NCBI GenBank assembly: GCA_035772785.1
Contig: JAOCPU010000004.1
Location: 248,001 to 312,000 of the forward strand
Reading direction: 5' to 3'
From: Phlebiopsis flavidoalba
Taxonomy: Eukaryota; Basidiomycota; Agaricomycetes; Polyporales; Phanerochaetaceae
DNA length: 64,000 nt
The translations under genes and the position numbers were made by a program. Of the stretch, positions 35,510-48,500 are shown in pieces (the stretch's first letter is position 1; each line of letters starts with the position of its first letter). Under the pieces are notes generated by a model. That model saw only the letters and a program-made list of their open reading frames with translations. It made no database searches and had not been told where the DNA came from.

Positions 35510-36860
35510 CTACTCTTCGTCGGACTCCGATCCGCTGTCAAACGTGTAACTATCCTCATCGAAATCCTCATCGTCTTCATCTTGGCCCTCGTCCATGCGT
35601 TGTTTCAACTGGATTGGGCGTAAAGCTGCAGCATGACCAATGGGATTTAAGAATACACAACCATCTCCAGAAGCTCATGACACTCGTTTCAAATGGGCCA
35701 TGGGACGATACCCTGACCTTCCGGTACAGTGCCATCCCACGCCGATGAACTTCCCGTCTCTCCTCATCGAGTCTATTTGATGGAGGGCAAGTTGGTACTA
35801 TAGTATCGCGGTTAGTCGACTTTCATCGGCCCACTGCGAAGATGCAAGACGTACGGGGATAGAGATCGCGTGGGCTGAACGGCCCGCCGTACTTGAGCAC
35901 TTCATTGAGGCACTTCTTTACGTGGACAGCTTGTTTGCCTGACAAGATCATAAGCACAAGGGGAAAGATTCGCTGGTAGATGCTTCTACGTACGATCGGC
36001 ATGAGCTCCTCCGAGACCGGCTCGCTAGAAGACAGCAAACGGTAGATAAGACCGTAACACCTTCTCAGGAGGTAAAGAAGAACCTGTAAGGTCATCTAAG
36101 CTAATTTTGAACGGCTAAATTTGGTGTTTACTCACGTATTGGCCCATCGGACGGTTCCCCTCCGCGTCGACGAACTTCCCATCAACTCGCATCTTGTCAA
36201 TCTCTTGCAGACTGAGGCTGTAGTTCCACAAATCCGTCTCTCGCAAAGCTCCATCGGTGTGTCATGACCTAGACATCTTTTAAGTACCTTCCGCGTTCGG
36301 CTTGAGGGCGATGAAATAGTACTAACGAGGCTCTCTAGCTCACGTCGAATCTCCATCAGCCGGTCGTATATAGGTTTCAAGGATGAGGCAACGTTCTGGA
36401 CTCATCCAGAGCCCGGATCTCTTGGACGATCTCGAAAACACTCCTCAAGAAGTGACGAGCAGATGGCTTGAGAGGGTGGGAACGACCCGCCAGGTCCCAT
36501 GAACTTGCCGTCCACCCGTTTCCTGAAAAGCTCAGTAAACCCAAATGTCTTAAAGTCCAGATGCCAAGAACGCTCACGAGTCGATTTTCCGCAGCTCCTC
36601 TTGCAGGGGCTTCAGCTCCGACTTGACCCTGGGCGCAGCCATGGCCTCGGGGGGTTGGGCATGGTCCTTCGTCGGTGTCTTGGACTCGGGCTCAGATTCG
36701 GGCGAGTCCCTCTGGGGGATGGTGTGTCCTGGGCCTGCGCCCACACCCCTTTCTTTTTTTCCGTGGGCGGATGATAGGCCCCGTCTGATTACTCGGCCGC
36801 TGCTTGCCTTTGCTGCAGCAGCGGCCTGGCTCGCGGTCTCCTTCGCTGCGCCACGACCAT
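35510..36860 (-). CDS. DUF2408-like protein with three I-D-x-x-R-x-DGKF repeats
   Basis: Fungus-specific protein of unknown function. Readable from MAAPRVKSELKPLQEELRKI and DS (ATG 36640-36642), an intron (about 36523-36577), then ERVDGKFMGPGG, SLLEECFEIVQEIRALDESR (about 36410-36470) and LKPIYDRLMEIRRELESLV (about 36318-36378). DLWNYSLSLQEIDKMRVDGK with EGNRPMGQ follows (about 36140-36235), then VLLYLLRRCYGLIYRLLSSS (about 36030-36085), VKKCLNEVLKYGGPFSPRDL (about 35865-35925) and IDSMRRDGKF with VPEGQG (about 35710-35790). The C-terminus is acidic (DEDDEDFDEDSYTFDS) to TAG at 35510-35512. The thrice-repeated IDxxRxDGKFxxxxGxxPxGQ unit matches my memory of DUF2408; a search would settle the name. 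ATG 36860 adds an Ala/Pro-rich N-extension in another frame; 36642 is the safer start. It is convergent with ATP1. Confidence 0.68.
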
Positions 36861-38219
36861 CCTATTGAGTGCGACGAGCTGCCCGTCGGAATGTCACGGA
36901 GACACCCGTTTCTTGGAGAGTATGTGGATACACGGTTCGGGACGAAAGAACGGATAGTGGAGTCCGAGAAGGCTACGCAGGACATTGTTCTGTGAAGAAG
37001 CCAAGCATTTGTTCAAAAAGCGGAGGGTGGGGACCGAACCAAGCGTAATCCCAAAGTAGTGATGACGTGCCATACACTGTCGTCCCCTTCCCCTCCCCCC
37101 GGTATAAGCTGTCGGCCCCAGCAACGTATGTCATCGGACCAGCAGGATGTTCTACCGCTCCTCACAGCATCACTGGACTGAAGAAAATATTGGTCTGTGA
37201 GGTTGTATTAGTATCCGCGTCGCAGATGACAAAGAATTACCAGTAACGCCGAGTCACGTTGGAAATGCGATAATCAAACCGGTTGAGAGTCATTAGTCTT
37301 TCACTTCACGGCGAGCCGCCTGGAAGAGAGTAGATCACGTAGCCCTGGATAGGCTGAACTCTACACACACACACACCAAAAGCAGCGCGAACGAATAAGG
37401 ACAGTAAGCACCGAAGTTCTTCTATTCGGCGGCGATGGGAACAGGTGCCCAGTTTTCGGGAATCGTTGTTGATGTAATGTGCTCGACTCCTGACCTCGGT
37501 AATTAGCGCTCAAGGGGATTTGTGCTCTTGAGATGGGATAAACCTGGTGCTGTTCATTATAGGAGGATCTACAGACAAGGAAAAGGGGTTAGGACTTACC
37601 GATGATACACTTATCTCGAAGAACCTGAGAAGAGCGGGGAAAGGTATGTTGTGTCGTGGCGACAGCAGCCAGCACGCTAAATGCCATCGCGAACGAGGGC
37701 GAGAGGTGCCGAGCTGTCAAGAAGCCACGAGTCGCCGCCGTACGCGAGAAGCGACGCTCTCGGGACGCCTGACCGCTGGGTGTGCCTGCCGGTTGCGTGG
37801 GGTGGTGTCCCCACGACGCGGGCTAGCACCGCAGGACGTGGCGGGTCCGACGCGAACTTTAAGCATGGCACCATCCAGCGGAATGCGTTTCAGTCCAGAG
37901 GCGCAGATCATCCCAACGAAACGACAGCAGGACCTAAAAATGTGCACTACCTACAGGCCAGCATTGGCCTGGTGCATAATGTTTCGCCCTCCCTATATTA
38001 ACAGAAGGAACTTATGATTCCCATCCGTATCGTCACAACGAAGGAAGGCAAAATGGCATCTTTAAGAAAGGCCTCTCGCCTATCTGTAGATGTCGTGGGA
38101 CTTCAGGAGCGAGACCCCCCGTGAATGTACGCTTGGAATCTAGTTCGCACGCTCAAGCCGAGTCAATCTGAGCAATCGTCTGGAAACCTCACCCGCATAC
38201 TGGCAATTTGGACTTATAG
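36861..38219. other. Gene-poor stretch
   Basis: No family recognised. An open frame at 37547-38017 (+) overlaps 37717-37947 (-). A (CA)n-type run lies at about 37366-37376. The region may hold an unrecognised gene. Confidence 0.4.
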
Positions 38220-38990
38220 GTAGACCGGGCATTCCTCGGTCTTGCAATGGTGAGGTTAAAACAGCGACAGGAGATTGAACACATCCGGCCGGCAAGGGTA
38301 GTGTCCACAATCGATTGTTGTAGATTGTTGGTCTCGTCGCGGACGCTCATTAGAGCGTCACTGCACGGTACTCCGGGAACGGTGTGAATTTGCACACAAG
38401 GCATGAGCGCATATGCAGCAAACGGTAATGAGCAGCGGAGCATAGCATAATGGCAAGCACGACTACTCCCTGTTTGACGTGCACCCCGCATGTGTGCCCT
38501 GGTATAGGGCGTTGACGTCGGGACGCTCTTTGATATACTCCCTCGATTCTTCTTTTAGAGCGGTTAGTCGGTTTCGGAGGCTGGGAAAAGCGCGCCGAGT
38601 CAGAACCTGTGGGCTTCAAGTGCACATAATAGAGGCGAGCACTGACTTGATGATGGCCTACTAGTATGGGGCAGTTCTGTATGTGCTGAAGATCGTACGT
38701 CACTGAGGCGGCCAACGGCGCAAATCTCGCACTCACCCTCTTGGGCTACAGGCGCGGCCATAATGGGATAATCGACGGTTTCTGCGATAACGTGGAAGTA
38801 TTGGCGCGGCTACCTTGCGCCAAGATAGCCCAAGATGTGTGAGGAAGAGAGGGGGATGAGGGTGTTGCGTTGCGATAGTTATATACACCGGTCTCGATGA
38901 GACCAAGAGCGTCGAGTACAAGTTCCTCCAAGTCCAAAGTCGAGATCACATTGATGTTACTCCGCACGTGCAGACCGATCAAAGTTCCCA
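38220..38990 (-). CDS. Possible multi-exon gene, unidentified
   Basis: Weak call. On the minus strand there are exon-like segments separated by well-formed short introns. GLHVRSNINVISTLDLEELV ending LGLIETG (about 38885-38980) is followed by an intron about 38810-38884, then a short exon and an intron about 38680-38740 (gtgag...acag). A helical segment FPSLRNRLTALKEESREYIK ending ERPDVNALYQGTHAG follows (about 38480-38600). The composition of the last segment looks like a real amphipathic helix. No family is recognised, and neither start nor stop is certain. Confidence 0.3.
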
Positions 38991-40267
38991 CGCATACTGT
39001 GCACTATAACAGACGCGATAATCTGAACAGCCTTCACACGACCGAAACACATTCTACAGACTCGTCTACGCCACTCTAACTTCATGCTTCAACACCACCC
39101 CATCGACAGACCAGCGAACCGTGTACCAATGGACCGCATCTAAGGAGGGGTCAATAAACCGTCCCTTCCCTTGCAGTCCACACCAGCTCGTGACGATGTC
39201 TCTTGTAGGTCTTGCATCTATCCGTGCTGAAGGGCAGATGCTGCGTGGCACGCGCCGCCGATGAGGCAGCAGAGGCCAAGAACAAGCAGCTTGCTGAGCA
39301 ACAATCTTCTCTCGGACCAGAGGAACAGGAGATCAAGTCGCTCCAGCGTAAAAATCGAGGTCGCTGAAAGCGACATCGAGAGAAGTCCGAGGCACTACTC
39401 AGCAACTCCTAAAGCTTTTTTTGCGGTCATGGATGCCGAATAAGTCGAGCAACGTTGACGAACGAGGCTCTTCACGCGTAAGGTTCCAGCTCTTGGAGGA
39501 AGAGCCTCGATACGCAGCAACAAAAGAACTCGGAAAAGGAGTGTTCCGGTCGATGGATCTCGAGAGGTGCGTCACCAACGCGCATTCGATAGGGCCAGTG
39601 ATGACATACTGACGCACCCGATGATCCGCATAGGCTGAGGCAGGTTGATAGTCACCAGTGATCTGAAGAGTTTTATATTTGAGCGACGTGCATCCAGGGA
39701 CTCGAGAAGATGAGCGCAATAAGGGGTTGGGGAAACAGAACATACAGGTACGAGGCAAGTCCCACTGCTTTTGCCCTAACGCTCATACGCTCGCCTCTAT
39801 CGCTCGCACGATATCCTGGGCTTGACTTACGTTGATGACCCCAACTCACGACATAGGAAATGTGTTTTCGGACAACACCTACAAGGCATCCCAAAAGGAG
39901 CTTTCGACGACGAACTCGCTTTGCAAGCGCATGGAAGGCCTCTAAAGTCACTCTCTATACTCGATCACCCCGGCATCCATATAATCACGGTAATCGCACG
40001 ACTGCGCCCTCTCTTGCGAAAAAAACTATTCATCTCTGTGGGTGGGGTCCCTGAACCTCCTCTGCTTGAATGATCATCGTTTTTTTTTTATTTCACTTAC
40101 TATTCATTCAATCAAAGCCGTTTTCACGGTCGGACAACTTGGAATCTCTTCTACATCATCACTTGACATGACGCGTGATAGCTCAAGACATGCTGTGCGG
40201 AAGAGAGACTGGGTGCATATGGTATGTTCTTACAAATACATGTTTCAGGGGCGAAGGTGATTCAAAC
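38991..40267. other. Stretch without a confident gene
   Basis: On the plus strand a charged coiled-coil-like fragment (RAADEAAEAKNKQLAEQQ, then EEQEIKSLQ and ESDIERSEALL) lies at about 39250-39410, and a fragment with KELGKGVF at about 39525-39545 recalls a kinase glycine loop. Neither extends into a recognisable domain. They may be remnants or badly sequenced exons. A 9-T run lies at about 40081-40089. Confidence 0.35.
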
Positions 40268-40871
40268 CTACGCCTTGCCCTTGTCGTCGATGAACTTCAT
40301 GGAGATTGAATTGACGCAATTGACGTTCGTCAGCTGTAACATGTGTATGAGCCCCGCCGCCGAAGTGTCTGAGCAGCATACGATCTACGCACTTGGGGTA
40401 GGGAAGCCTTCACCCTGAATACATGTCCAAGATGAACCACCGCATGCCGCACAAGTAATCTCTGTGCGCGCGTCATGCCATACGAAGTGTGCGTCGTGAC
40501 GGTTGACCGCTCCAGGCAATGCTGCACGTTAATAGATCAGCAACCCCATAGCTAGATGATCACGCCGAAGATGTACGCACCATCAAAGAACGCAGGCCCA
40601 ACCACAGCCACTCTTAAAACGTTAGTGGTGCTCTTGTAAAGAGGCGTGTTGCAGCCGGCTCAGGTGTACACTCCTTCGTTCATAGAAGTTGTCGTACTTG
40701 CCCGATCTGGCTGGCTCGGTGCCTTTCTGACGCAGAATACGGAACTGTGCACATCTCATCGTCAGAGCCTGCCCTTCATGCAGGCAGGGGGAAGGAAGGA
40801 AGCATGCTCACTTGTTCAGGGGAGAGGATTGCCCTCCATTCGGATTCGCTCTTCTCGACTGGCTTGCTCAT
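40268..40871 (-). CDS. msrB: Peptide methionine-R-sulfoxide reductase MsrB, copy 1
   Basis: Reduces methionine-R-sulfoxide in proteins; antioxidant repair. ATG at 40869-40871: MSKPVEKSESEWRAILSPEQ, intron 1 (about 40741-40808), then FRILRQKGTEPARSGKYDNF and YE. Next is the first zinc-site region, GVYT-[TGA]-AGCNTPLYKSTT (TGA at 40660-40662 in place of the first zinc Cys). After frame breaks in a G/T-rich stretch (SGCG, PAFFD), an intron follows at about 40530-40580. GMTRAEITCAACGGHLGHVF is at about 40420-40480 (second Cys pair), then an intron. The catalytic-Cys block follows after an extra base at 40318-40321, with CVNSISMKFIDDKGKA and TAG at 40268-40270. The total is close to the usual MsrB length of about 130-150 residues. 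The in-frame TGA makes this either a pseudogene or a base error. It is paralogous to the next gene upstream. Confidence 0.92.
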
Positions 40872-41791
40872 ATTTCTTCGTGAAAGTGTGGTGAGGAGGG
40901 ATGGGATACAGGTGGGTTATGTGGAATGCGGTGGGTTGCTGTGAGAGCTGAAGATCGAATGTTATTTATACGAGCTCGGGTGAGTGAGAACCGGAAGACC
41001 ATGTACGTCCGAGGGCAGCTTTATGCGACCCGCAATCAAGACAAGTGAGTCCACAGTGGTGTGCGGTGCTCGGCACTCACAAATCTCTTACGCGATTCCT
41101 GCACTTGCCGGCGTCGGGACACTCCGACGGGTTGACAGCCCATGGTGCAGCTTTGTCAGGGCTACGGGCCACAAAGGGCCCACAAATGCAGCGAGCTGCG
41201 TACGCGGCGGAGATGTCAGAGGAGGACATGGCGTAATGCGAAGGGTGGTCGTGTTCAAGTGTTAGAACAGCAGCGTGGAAATGCCTACTGCTTGACGGTC
41301 GGTAAAAATTACTCGTCGCTTGCAATTGTACGCCTGGTATATATTCCGATTACAGCTTCGTCAAGTTTATCGCAGAGCTTCCTAACATCTTGGCAGTTAA
41401 GGAGATGAGTGAGACTAGAGTACGAGTTGAGTACGAGGGTCACAATGACATGGGAGTTAGAGGTTCTTGTGATAAACAAATATCCCCAAATATATGCCGC
41501 TCGAGCGCCGTCCAGATTTGAGTCGGTCTCGGCCACATTAAACATAAATACTTTATGGTGAACTAGCACTGTTTAAAACTCGGAATCTGAATAGCAACAA
41601 CATCATGAGTAAATACAGCCTCTGGCTAGAAGGTGCGTGCGTAGTTGTGCAAATGCAAGATGTAGACAATGGAATGCTATTTTGCCGGTGCTTAGCCTTC
41701 AGAGACACGGACTTGAAGAAGTTCTGTGATTATGATGATAGCTCAGCATTTCTACTTTCCTACTAGCCAGCACATCTTGATTCTCGAATTG
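40872..41791. other. Intergenic between the two MsrB copies
   Basis: No recognised gene. Short open frames on both strands (41045-41408 +, 41309-41569 -) carry no motif. Confidence 0.45.
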
Positions 41792-42540
41792 TTAGTTAGT
41801 GATCGGTGAGCCTGGGGGGCGGTAGAAGTCCACGTTGAGGTATATTGTGCCATAGATTGTGCATGCATTCCCGCCGACTCGGAACCCCGATGCCGATAAA
41901 GTGGTCTCTCGCGAATTATCACGCGCTACTTTATCCTCCACAAATTTCATGGAGACCGAATTAACGCAGTGGCGCTCATCGGCTAGCAAAAAAGTGTTAA
42001 TAAATGACTCAGTATAAACGAAGGTATATTTGGGTTTAATTGTACGCACTGGGAACGTCGTAGCCCTCACCCTTGAAGACGTGACCCCAAATGTCCGCCG
42101 CATGCTGCACAAATGATCTCCGTTCGTGTTATGCCGAATGACTTGTCTTCCCGACGACTCACTGTCCCCCCCGACCCCCCAGGGAGCGCTACGGAGTGAA
42201 GAGATTTATTGAGTATCACTTTGTCGTTAACTCTGGGAACTCGCACATACCCCCTCGAGAGAACGCTGGTCCAGCCACAACGCTCTGGAACTTAGTTGTA
42301 CTTTTGTACAGAGGCGTATCGCAACCAGAACACATTTGTAGATTCCTTCTCGAAATGTTTATCACTATATGCTTGCTCTAGGAGGCTGCCGGTGTCCCCC
42401 GCGGCGCAGCACATCAGCAAAACTGTGAAGAACATGTCAGGGCGTAGTAGTCTAGCACAAGCGGCTAGATGCACTTACCTGATCGGGAGAAAGGATATTG
42501 ACAACAGCTTAACTATCACTTTGTAGTTATAACGTCAGAG
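41792..42540 (-). CDS. msrB: Peptide methionine-R-sulfoxide reductase MsrB, copy 2
   Basis: Second MsrB, same strand, about 0.9 kb upstream of copy 1. The first coding exon ends LSPDQ at an intron donor (gtaag, about 42479), as in copy 1, but no clear ATG is visible upstream. Exon 2 reads GTPAAS, DKHFEK and CSGCDTPLYKSTTKFQS (about 42280-42335; both zinc Cys intact), followed by an intron. TRTEIICAACGGHLG (about 42080-42130) and GEGYDVPSA lead to another intron (about 41985-42048, acceptor ttgctag), then DERHCVNSVSMKFVEDK, which holds the catalytic Cys. The C-terminus differs from copy 1: the frame continues through VARDNSRETTL to a stop at 41792-41794. Frame changes occur in the SGCGWPAF region. 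Exon structure is shared with copy 1, so the pair arose by tandem duplication. Confidence 0.87.
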
Positions 42541-45500
42541 ATGTGTTGCGCTTTGGGATAATACACAATGTCTTAGTTCTTACTGTAGTGCCAAGACATG
42601 CTTGTGCACTTCCCTATCAGTTACTCGAGGATCATAACGACTACTTGGCCCTCAAGCGCCCGAACTTTGTCATAATAATACGTTAGAAGAAATTGCTATC
42701 AGAGCTGATAAAGAACTGAGAACGAAGGGAAGGATGTGGACTGATACTCGCATTGAAATATTCGAAGATGTGGTGCACCGTCCCCGCATTTTACCTCGTC
42801 GAGAGGGCCCGTCATCAAGGCCGGTCCGATGGGTCTTCGCACAAGTTCACTTTGTGATTTAACACTTTATTTTATAGTCCTGTGTGATGAGTATTATAGT
42901 TTGTAACATCGAGCTATGAATTGCAATATATTATTGTGTATTGCGCTATTCCGGCGTCAGTACATAACGTCACTCGACTGCCTGGCCGCAAAGACACATC
43001 CTGTGGCGATCTTACTTACCCTGTTTCTGCGTGGTATATGAGAATATGAAAGTGAATTCACTTTTCACAAATAGTTCTCGCTTATTTAATATTCAAGGGT
43101 GTTTGTTCTGTATAAGCGTTAAAACAACGCACCTTGCTGACGATGTCTATGATGTGACCGTTTGGGTACCCTCAAAATAACCTCTCACCTTCGCTGAGGA
43201 TCGCCGGGCTGGGCTCATGGCGAAAGGAAGGCGGCGGCTCAACAAATATATGATACAAAGGATGAACGAGCGTAGCGGTTTCATGACTGCGTGCGTCCAT
43301 GCGCACGAGTGACACTAGAGTCAGCCTGGGTAGAAATCGTTTGCAGGCTACAATTTGGAGTAGATGACACTCGCATGAGAATGTACGTGACTTTCATACG
43401 GGGCCAAAATAACAGTTTTCCAAAGGCGTAAAGCTGAGGAAATAGCACGAGAGCGTCGGGTGTCACACGACGGTACACTGCGTCCGGAAATATCCCGACA
43501 GGTAGTGGTGTCGTGGCACTTTTTCTACTCAGCTTGGCTAACATCGTGTCTCTGCGAGCTTGTTTGACTCTCTATTTCAATGGGGCGCAAAGTACAGAAG
43601 GATGAAGATCGTCAGGACTGTCTACGTGACGGCCCGTACTATGCAGCATCCTGCTCTTGCACGCAAACACCACCATGGGACAGTCTAGCTCTCGCAGTGA
43701 AAACGCGAATCTACAGCCTCGTTGTCCCATAAAACACGGCGGCGCCGCCGGCTCGTGAGTGTCCGGTTACCAAACACACCAGTCCTCATCTACTCTTCTG
43801 GGCGCCGCTGAGCAACTCGGCGAGTGTCGCTTATGTGGTATCTTTAGCGATAGGGGCAGCCCCCTGCCTCTAAATTGCGTTGCTAGTAGTATGGGCGGTG
43901 CGTGGCATTGTTCCCGTATAGACTGGCAAGCGAAGGGTGCGGAGATATGGCAACCCTGCTCACCAGATGCGGCGAGTGACTGCTTGTCACAGGCAGGACC
44001 GTTCAGCGAACCAGTGTCTATGGGATCTCCCTACTGCATACGTGCGAGGAAATTCCACTTAATCCCTTCGAGACAGACAATGCAGAGATGGAAATACTCC
44101 ATACCCCTACAGGTCGCAGTAGCTTAGCAACGCACACTTTTGTACTAAAGGGTGGTGGTGCTGGTAATGACCCCCTTGAGGAACCAGGATCAGAGACGAT
44201 GGTACAGAAGTACAGCCACTTCTTGAACGAGCAGGGCCTGGCTAGAGATTCTACCGGTGGGAGAGCGAGAGGGTATAGACCCGTGAGTGCACCCATGTTT
44301 CATTCGATATTTTCAACCTGAATATATTCACTAGAACGGAGGACGCCAGACAGCTCGACGGCCGCAAATCTGTCCCTATGCATGTCTAGCCCGGGCGAGT
44401 TTCGCCCAAAGCTATCGGTAAAAAAAATTCTGGCTCTGCGGCGGGGCTGCTTTACTTGTAGGCCGGTTTTAGCGTCGTACTCACTGTGGATTCAAGAGTG
44501 TGCGGGGGTATCCTCAATCGTCACATTGCCTAATTACCATGTGATACACCGTAACCCCGCCTGTTGACAGACATGACTGGGTTGTGAGCGGTCGGGCCAC
44601 GTCTGGTACGAAGACTGTCTCGCTTATGTCAGTTCGAGCTGAGCTACTCTTCGGCAGCCCATAACAGAGCCATACTGACTCGAGCTCAGTCTTCTCTCTT
44701 GACGTATCGGCCTGCTCTTACTGCGTCTTGGACTCCTGTTGGATCAATCAAGCAAGCAGTCTTTTTCGCCGCGAAACCCAAAACCGGGACGTCTGGTCGT
44801 CCGATCCGTGACAGCGAAGCACAGGAGAGCCTGATCAGGGAGGCCCACAGCTCGGGTCTCATAGGAAGCAAGCCTTTGCGCTCGATTGATGCCGCGGGGT
44901 GGAGCCCGTGTCTCATCTGTGCGCTTTCGTATAAAGATAATCCCTATCATATCCGCTCCCCGCCTCTATATTGCCTTGGGAATGTCATAACGCTCCTGAA
45001 GCTGGGGTCGACTGGGTGTGTTTTTGGTGATTATGGTAAATATTCTTCCGCAAAAGTAGCAAGTTCGTTTTGGGGCGTTTCTAATGACATTACGACTATG
45101 ATTAAATGTTCCATATATGATTATATGATACAGCAGCTGAAGTGGTGTGGGTTGATGAGCACTATGTGACGATTCCATAGGGAGAGTTGGGTCTCATTGC
45201 GATGTGTGTTCGTTTTCATGACGACAATCGAATGTCTACGGTACGGCACGAGCTGATCTCCGTGCCTAGATCGTGCGAAAGGATGAGTATAAGCATATCG
45301 GAGTGAAGTCGGACTGGACGTAACTCACGTGATACTTACCTTCCATCCACCGGTAAGCTCTTGTCGAGGCTCCTGCGTTTCAACCCGTGGTGACTACTGC
45401 CGGCGGTAGTGGCACTGCTGCTACTCGGTATTCCGCGCGCGGGGCGGGGCCGACCATGGCGATCTCACCTGTCTTGCGCGTTTGAGGGAAGGCGAAGATT

Positions 45501-48500
45501 ATCATCTCTTAGTGGCGATGGCGACTTGATAACGAAGAGCCGTGGACATCTCATATTCTCCTCGGGGGCGGTAGGAGAGTAGGGAAGAATCTTGCCATTC
45601 GCGAGACTCTACAAGAGAACGGGTCCTTCGGATAACTGCCAGGTCCTAAAACCGATGTGACGTCTCGACCATACACGTGCTGAAGGCGGAAAACGGGAGC
45701 CTTGACTTAAAATCCAGGTACTGTTGCTGTCACTGATGAACAGAAGACGGTTCCTTTGCTTCAAATATATGCTCCATGGTCGCCCACAAGGGGGACGTTG
45801 GAAGGTGAACAAAGATGGGGCGTATGACATCCAGTTTAGGTCAGTGAAGTTACAACCTTATAGTGCCTAGTGGACCAGTAGGAAAGGGGCCGGAAGTGTC
45901 TATTACCAGTGCCACGCGCGGGGGGGGGGAAAAGTGGCCACAGCCTTGTAAAGCCTCTTGGTCCTGCCGCTCAAGTCGCTCAACGACTTCGGTACAATGT
46001 ATTCGTCGCAAACTCCCGCTCGAAGCCTCGATGTTGAAGGTTGGGTCCGCGACTTCAGTCAGCCGCTGTACCTGTGCGCTCGTCGTTCTGTCTAACCAAG
46101 ACCAATTGTCTGCGGTGACAGACCGTATGCTCCATCACGGACCTGTTCTCGTGATTTCTCAACTGCTGGGGCTCAGCTCTCCATAATTGAGACGGAACGG
46201 GGAGTTGTCTCTTTGAGCTTATATACCAGCAGCTCTTGTTCGCACGGTGGGAGGCTCCTTGTGGGCGAGTAGACCATAGCTTGACCTGCGATTCCGGGTC
46301 GGCCTTCACCTCGCGCAACACGACCGCTCGTCATGCTCTCTGTTTTTCCCACCTTGATCGCCAGCCGTTGCTTGCCTCTCGTCGTCGTCGGCGGGCCCTC
46401 TTTCTCTACCTCGCAATAACCAGTGCGGTGTTTTTTGTTGCGCTACCGGACTGGTCAATCATAAGTGCCTATCGATTGACCAGTCTCGACAAGAGACGTG
46501 TTAACGCCCGGGAGTCTGACGAACCATGGGCTCGGTAGTCTTGTTCAATAATTTGGATGAGAAACCGCAGCGGAGGCTCGCGAAAATCTATGTCAAGTTG
46601 CATATCAACATAGAATGAAACATACGCGTGGCGTTTCAGCGAATTGACGTGACTGCACGAATAACCTCGCTTGCTCTTCCATTGTCCGCAGTGCTCTCAC
46701 CTGGGACTGAGCATCAACTCGACTTTTTTTCACACCAGGCTTTGGTACGAAGACTCGTCCAGCTGCCGGCCGTTGTGCTCGCAACCGAGGGTTCTCGTTT
46801 TTATGCTAGACGGTGAGCTATGCGCAATCAGAATGACATACACGTGTAGAAACTTTTATGTACGCTTGCTACCAACTTTACCGCTTCCTTCGCCCGCTCA
46901 TAAGGCTGGCCCGTTGGCCCCCCCCCTTTCCCTTTCATGGCCTCTTGTAATCCTGGGAAACTTATCACAATCAGAGGGCCACCGTGTTGCAAGCTGTGCA
47001 GTGACATTGTCCTGCAGCTCTCGTTCTTACGCAGAGCCTCCTCCCTGAGGCACCTCCACGAATGTCTGGAATGGCGATTTGGCGGTGGTCCGCCATCGTT
47101 CTGGTCGGCGTGCGTGAACGTAATGGAAGGATGTAAGAACGGACGGTAGGGGTGCAAGCGTGCACACTGGGAGAGTGCCTGTGGAACGACGCTAGCGGAC
47201 GCGTGCTGGTTCCGCAGTGCAGCGCGAATGGTGTAACCAGTGTGGGATCTGCACAGGAGTTTAGGCGGCTTCAGCAGAGTGTTAAGCACGACACGTCGGA
47301 GATGGTGCGCGGCAGCATTTTGAAGAGGAGAAAGAGCGAGTAGATAAGTTCCCGAAGGAGCAGGTAGGGAGCGTTCAAGAGCGCGAGCGGCTTCGCAACT
47401 TTTGGGCGTTTGCTGCGTTTAGCCGTTGCCCGAAGCTCCCGAGGCCGCAAGAAAGCTTGAGCAAGTTGATTTTGTATTATTGAACTATCCGGCTCGTACG
47501 CTGTATTTCGTGCGTAAACTCCCGTTCGGCAGCGATGGTACTAGCCATTCGTGAGAAATGCTATTGCATTTCTTAAATATAATGGTGAGCAAACGTATGA
47601 TGGTGTATCTTCGACATATTTATCCAAAAGTTGGCCTTCATAGACGCATTTATTTTGCACGAAAAGCAACTGAACCTTACATGTCTGAGCTGCAAGTGAC
47701 AAGTCCGCGATCAATGTACTCTTCTGTCCTCCAGGTCCCGTGACTGGTACAAATCCTGCGATCTTCCCAGGACCACCAGTGTGGGCACAAGAAACGAGAT
47801 CGTTAATAATCCCTGAGGGTGTGTACGCCTAATCACAAGCAGTATGTGATTGCATTTTGAAGTCTTCTCATGGTTATCTTTCGCAATCACCACAACAGAA
47901 TAGCATAATCAAAGCTATGATAGTCGTGAAAAATGCAAGTAATCCACTTCTTGTTTCGTGACCAGTGAACGATCAGCTAGAAGCATGCTACCACTACTTC
48001 TCTCATCATCAAGCACACAATATTAAATCTAGCACTGCTGCTGCCTCTAGAGGACTTACCCTACATGATGATCCTACTTTGTCAAGATTACGAATTCCAT
48101 ATCACCGCGAGGCTATGTTGGGGAGAGCCCACGCTCATCTCTTAATGATTCAAGTGCGCTATTAAACTTACTTCCTTGTCTGTGGTATATTTTCTCAGGC
48201 TCGCCCTTCTAGAGGTGTACAGCGCGCAATAACGCTCATAATGTTCATGATTCTCAGGTGCAGCTGACTTTTATACATTTGGTATTGGGTCCGTGTTGAC
48301 ATACGTCTCGCACGGCCATACTCCAGACGACTCAAACACGTGCATCTACAGGCCCCTTTCTCGACCGCGTTATTGTCACAGCTTTGTGTGCCACCATAGG
48401 AGTGTTTTTGCAAACCCGGCCCTCCACAGAATGACCCTGCCGGTGCACGCACCACACGTCTGAGCGGCAGGCTGGGCCGGATCCATCGTGCCCAGCTAGG

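Noticed and set aside
39525..39545. Kinase (PRP4-like) gene suggested by KELGKGVF
   Set aside because: No catalytic loop, DFG or APE motif could be found downstream in any plus-strand frame.
40660..40662. Selenocysteine encoded by the in-frame UGA of MsrB copy 1
   Set aside because: Selenocysteine in animal MsrB1 sits at the catalytic position, not at a zinc cysteine. Nearly all fungi lack the selenocysteine machinery, and the gene already contains indel errors.
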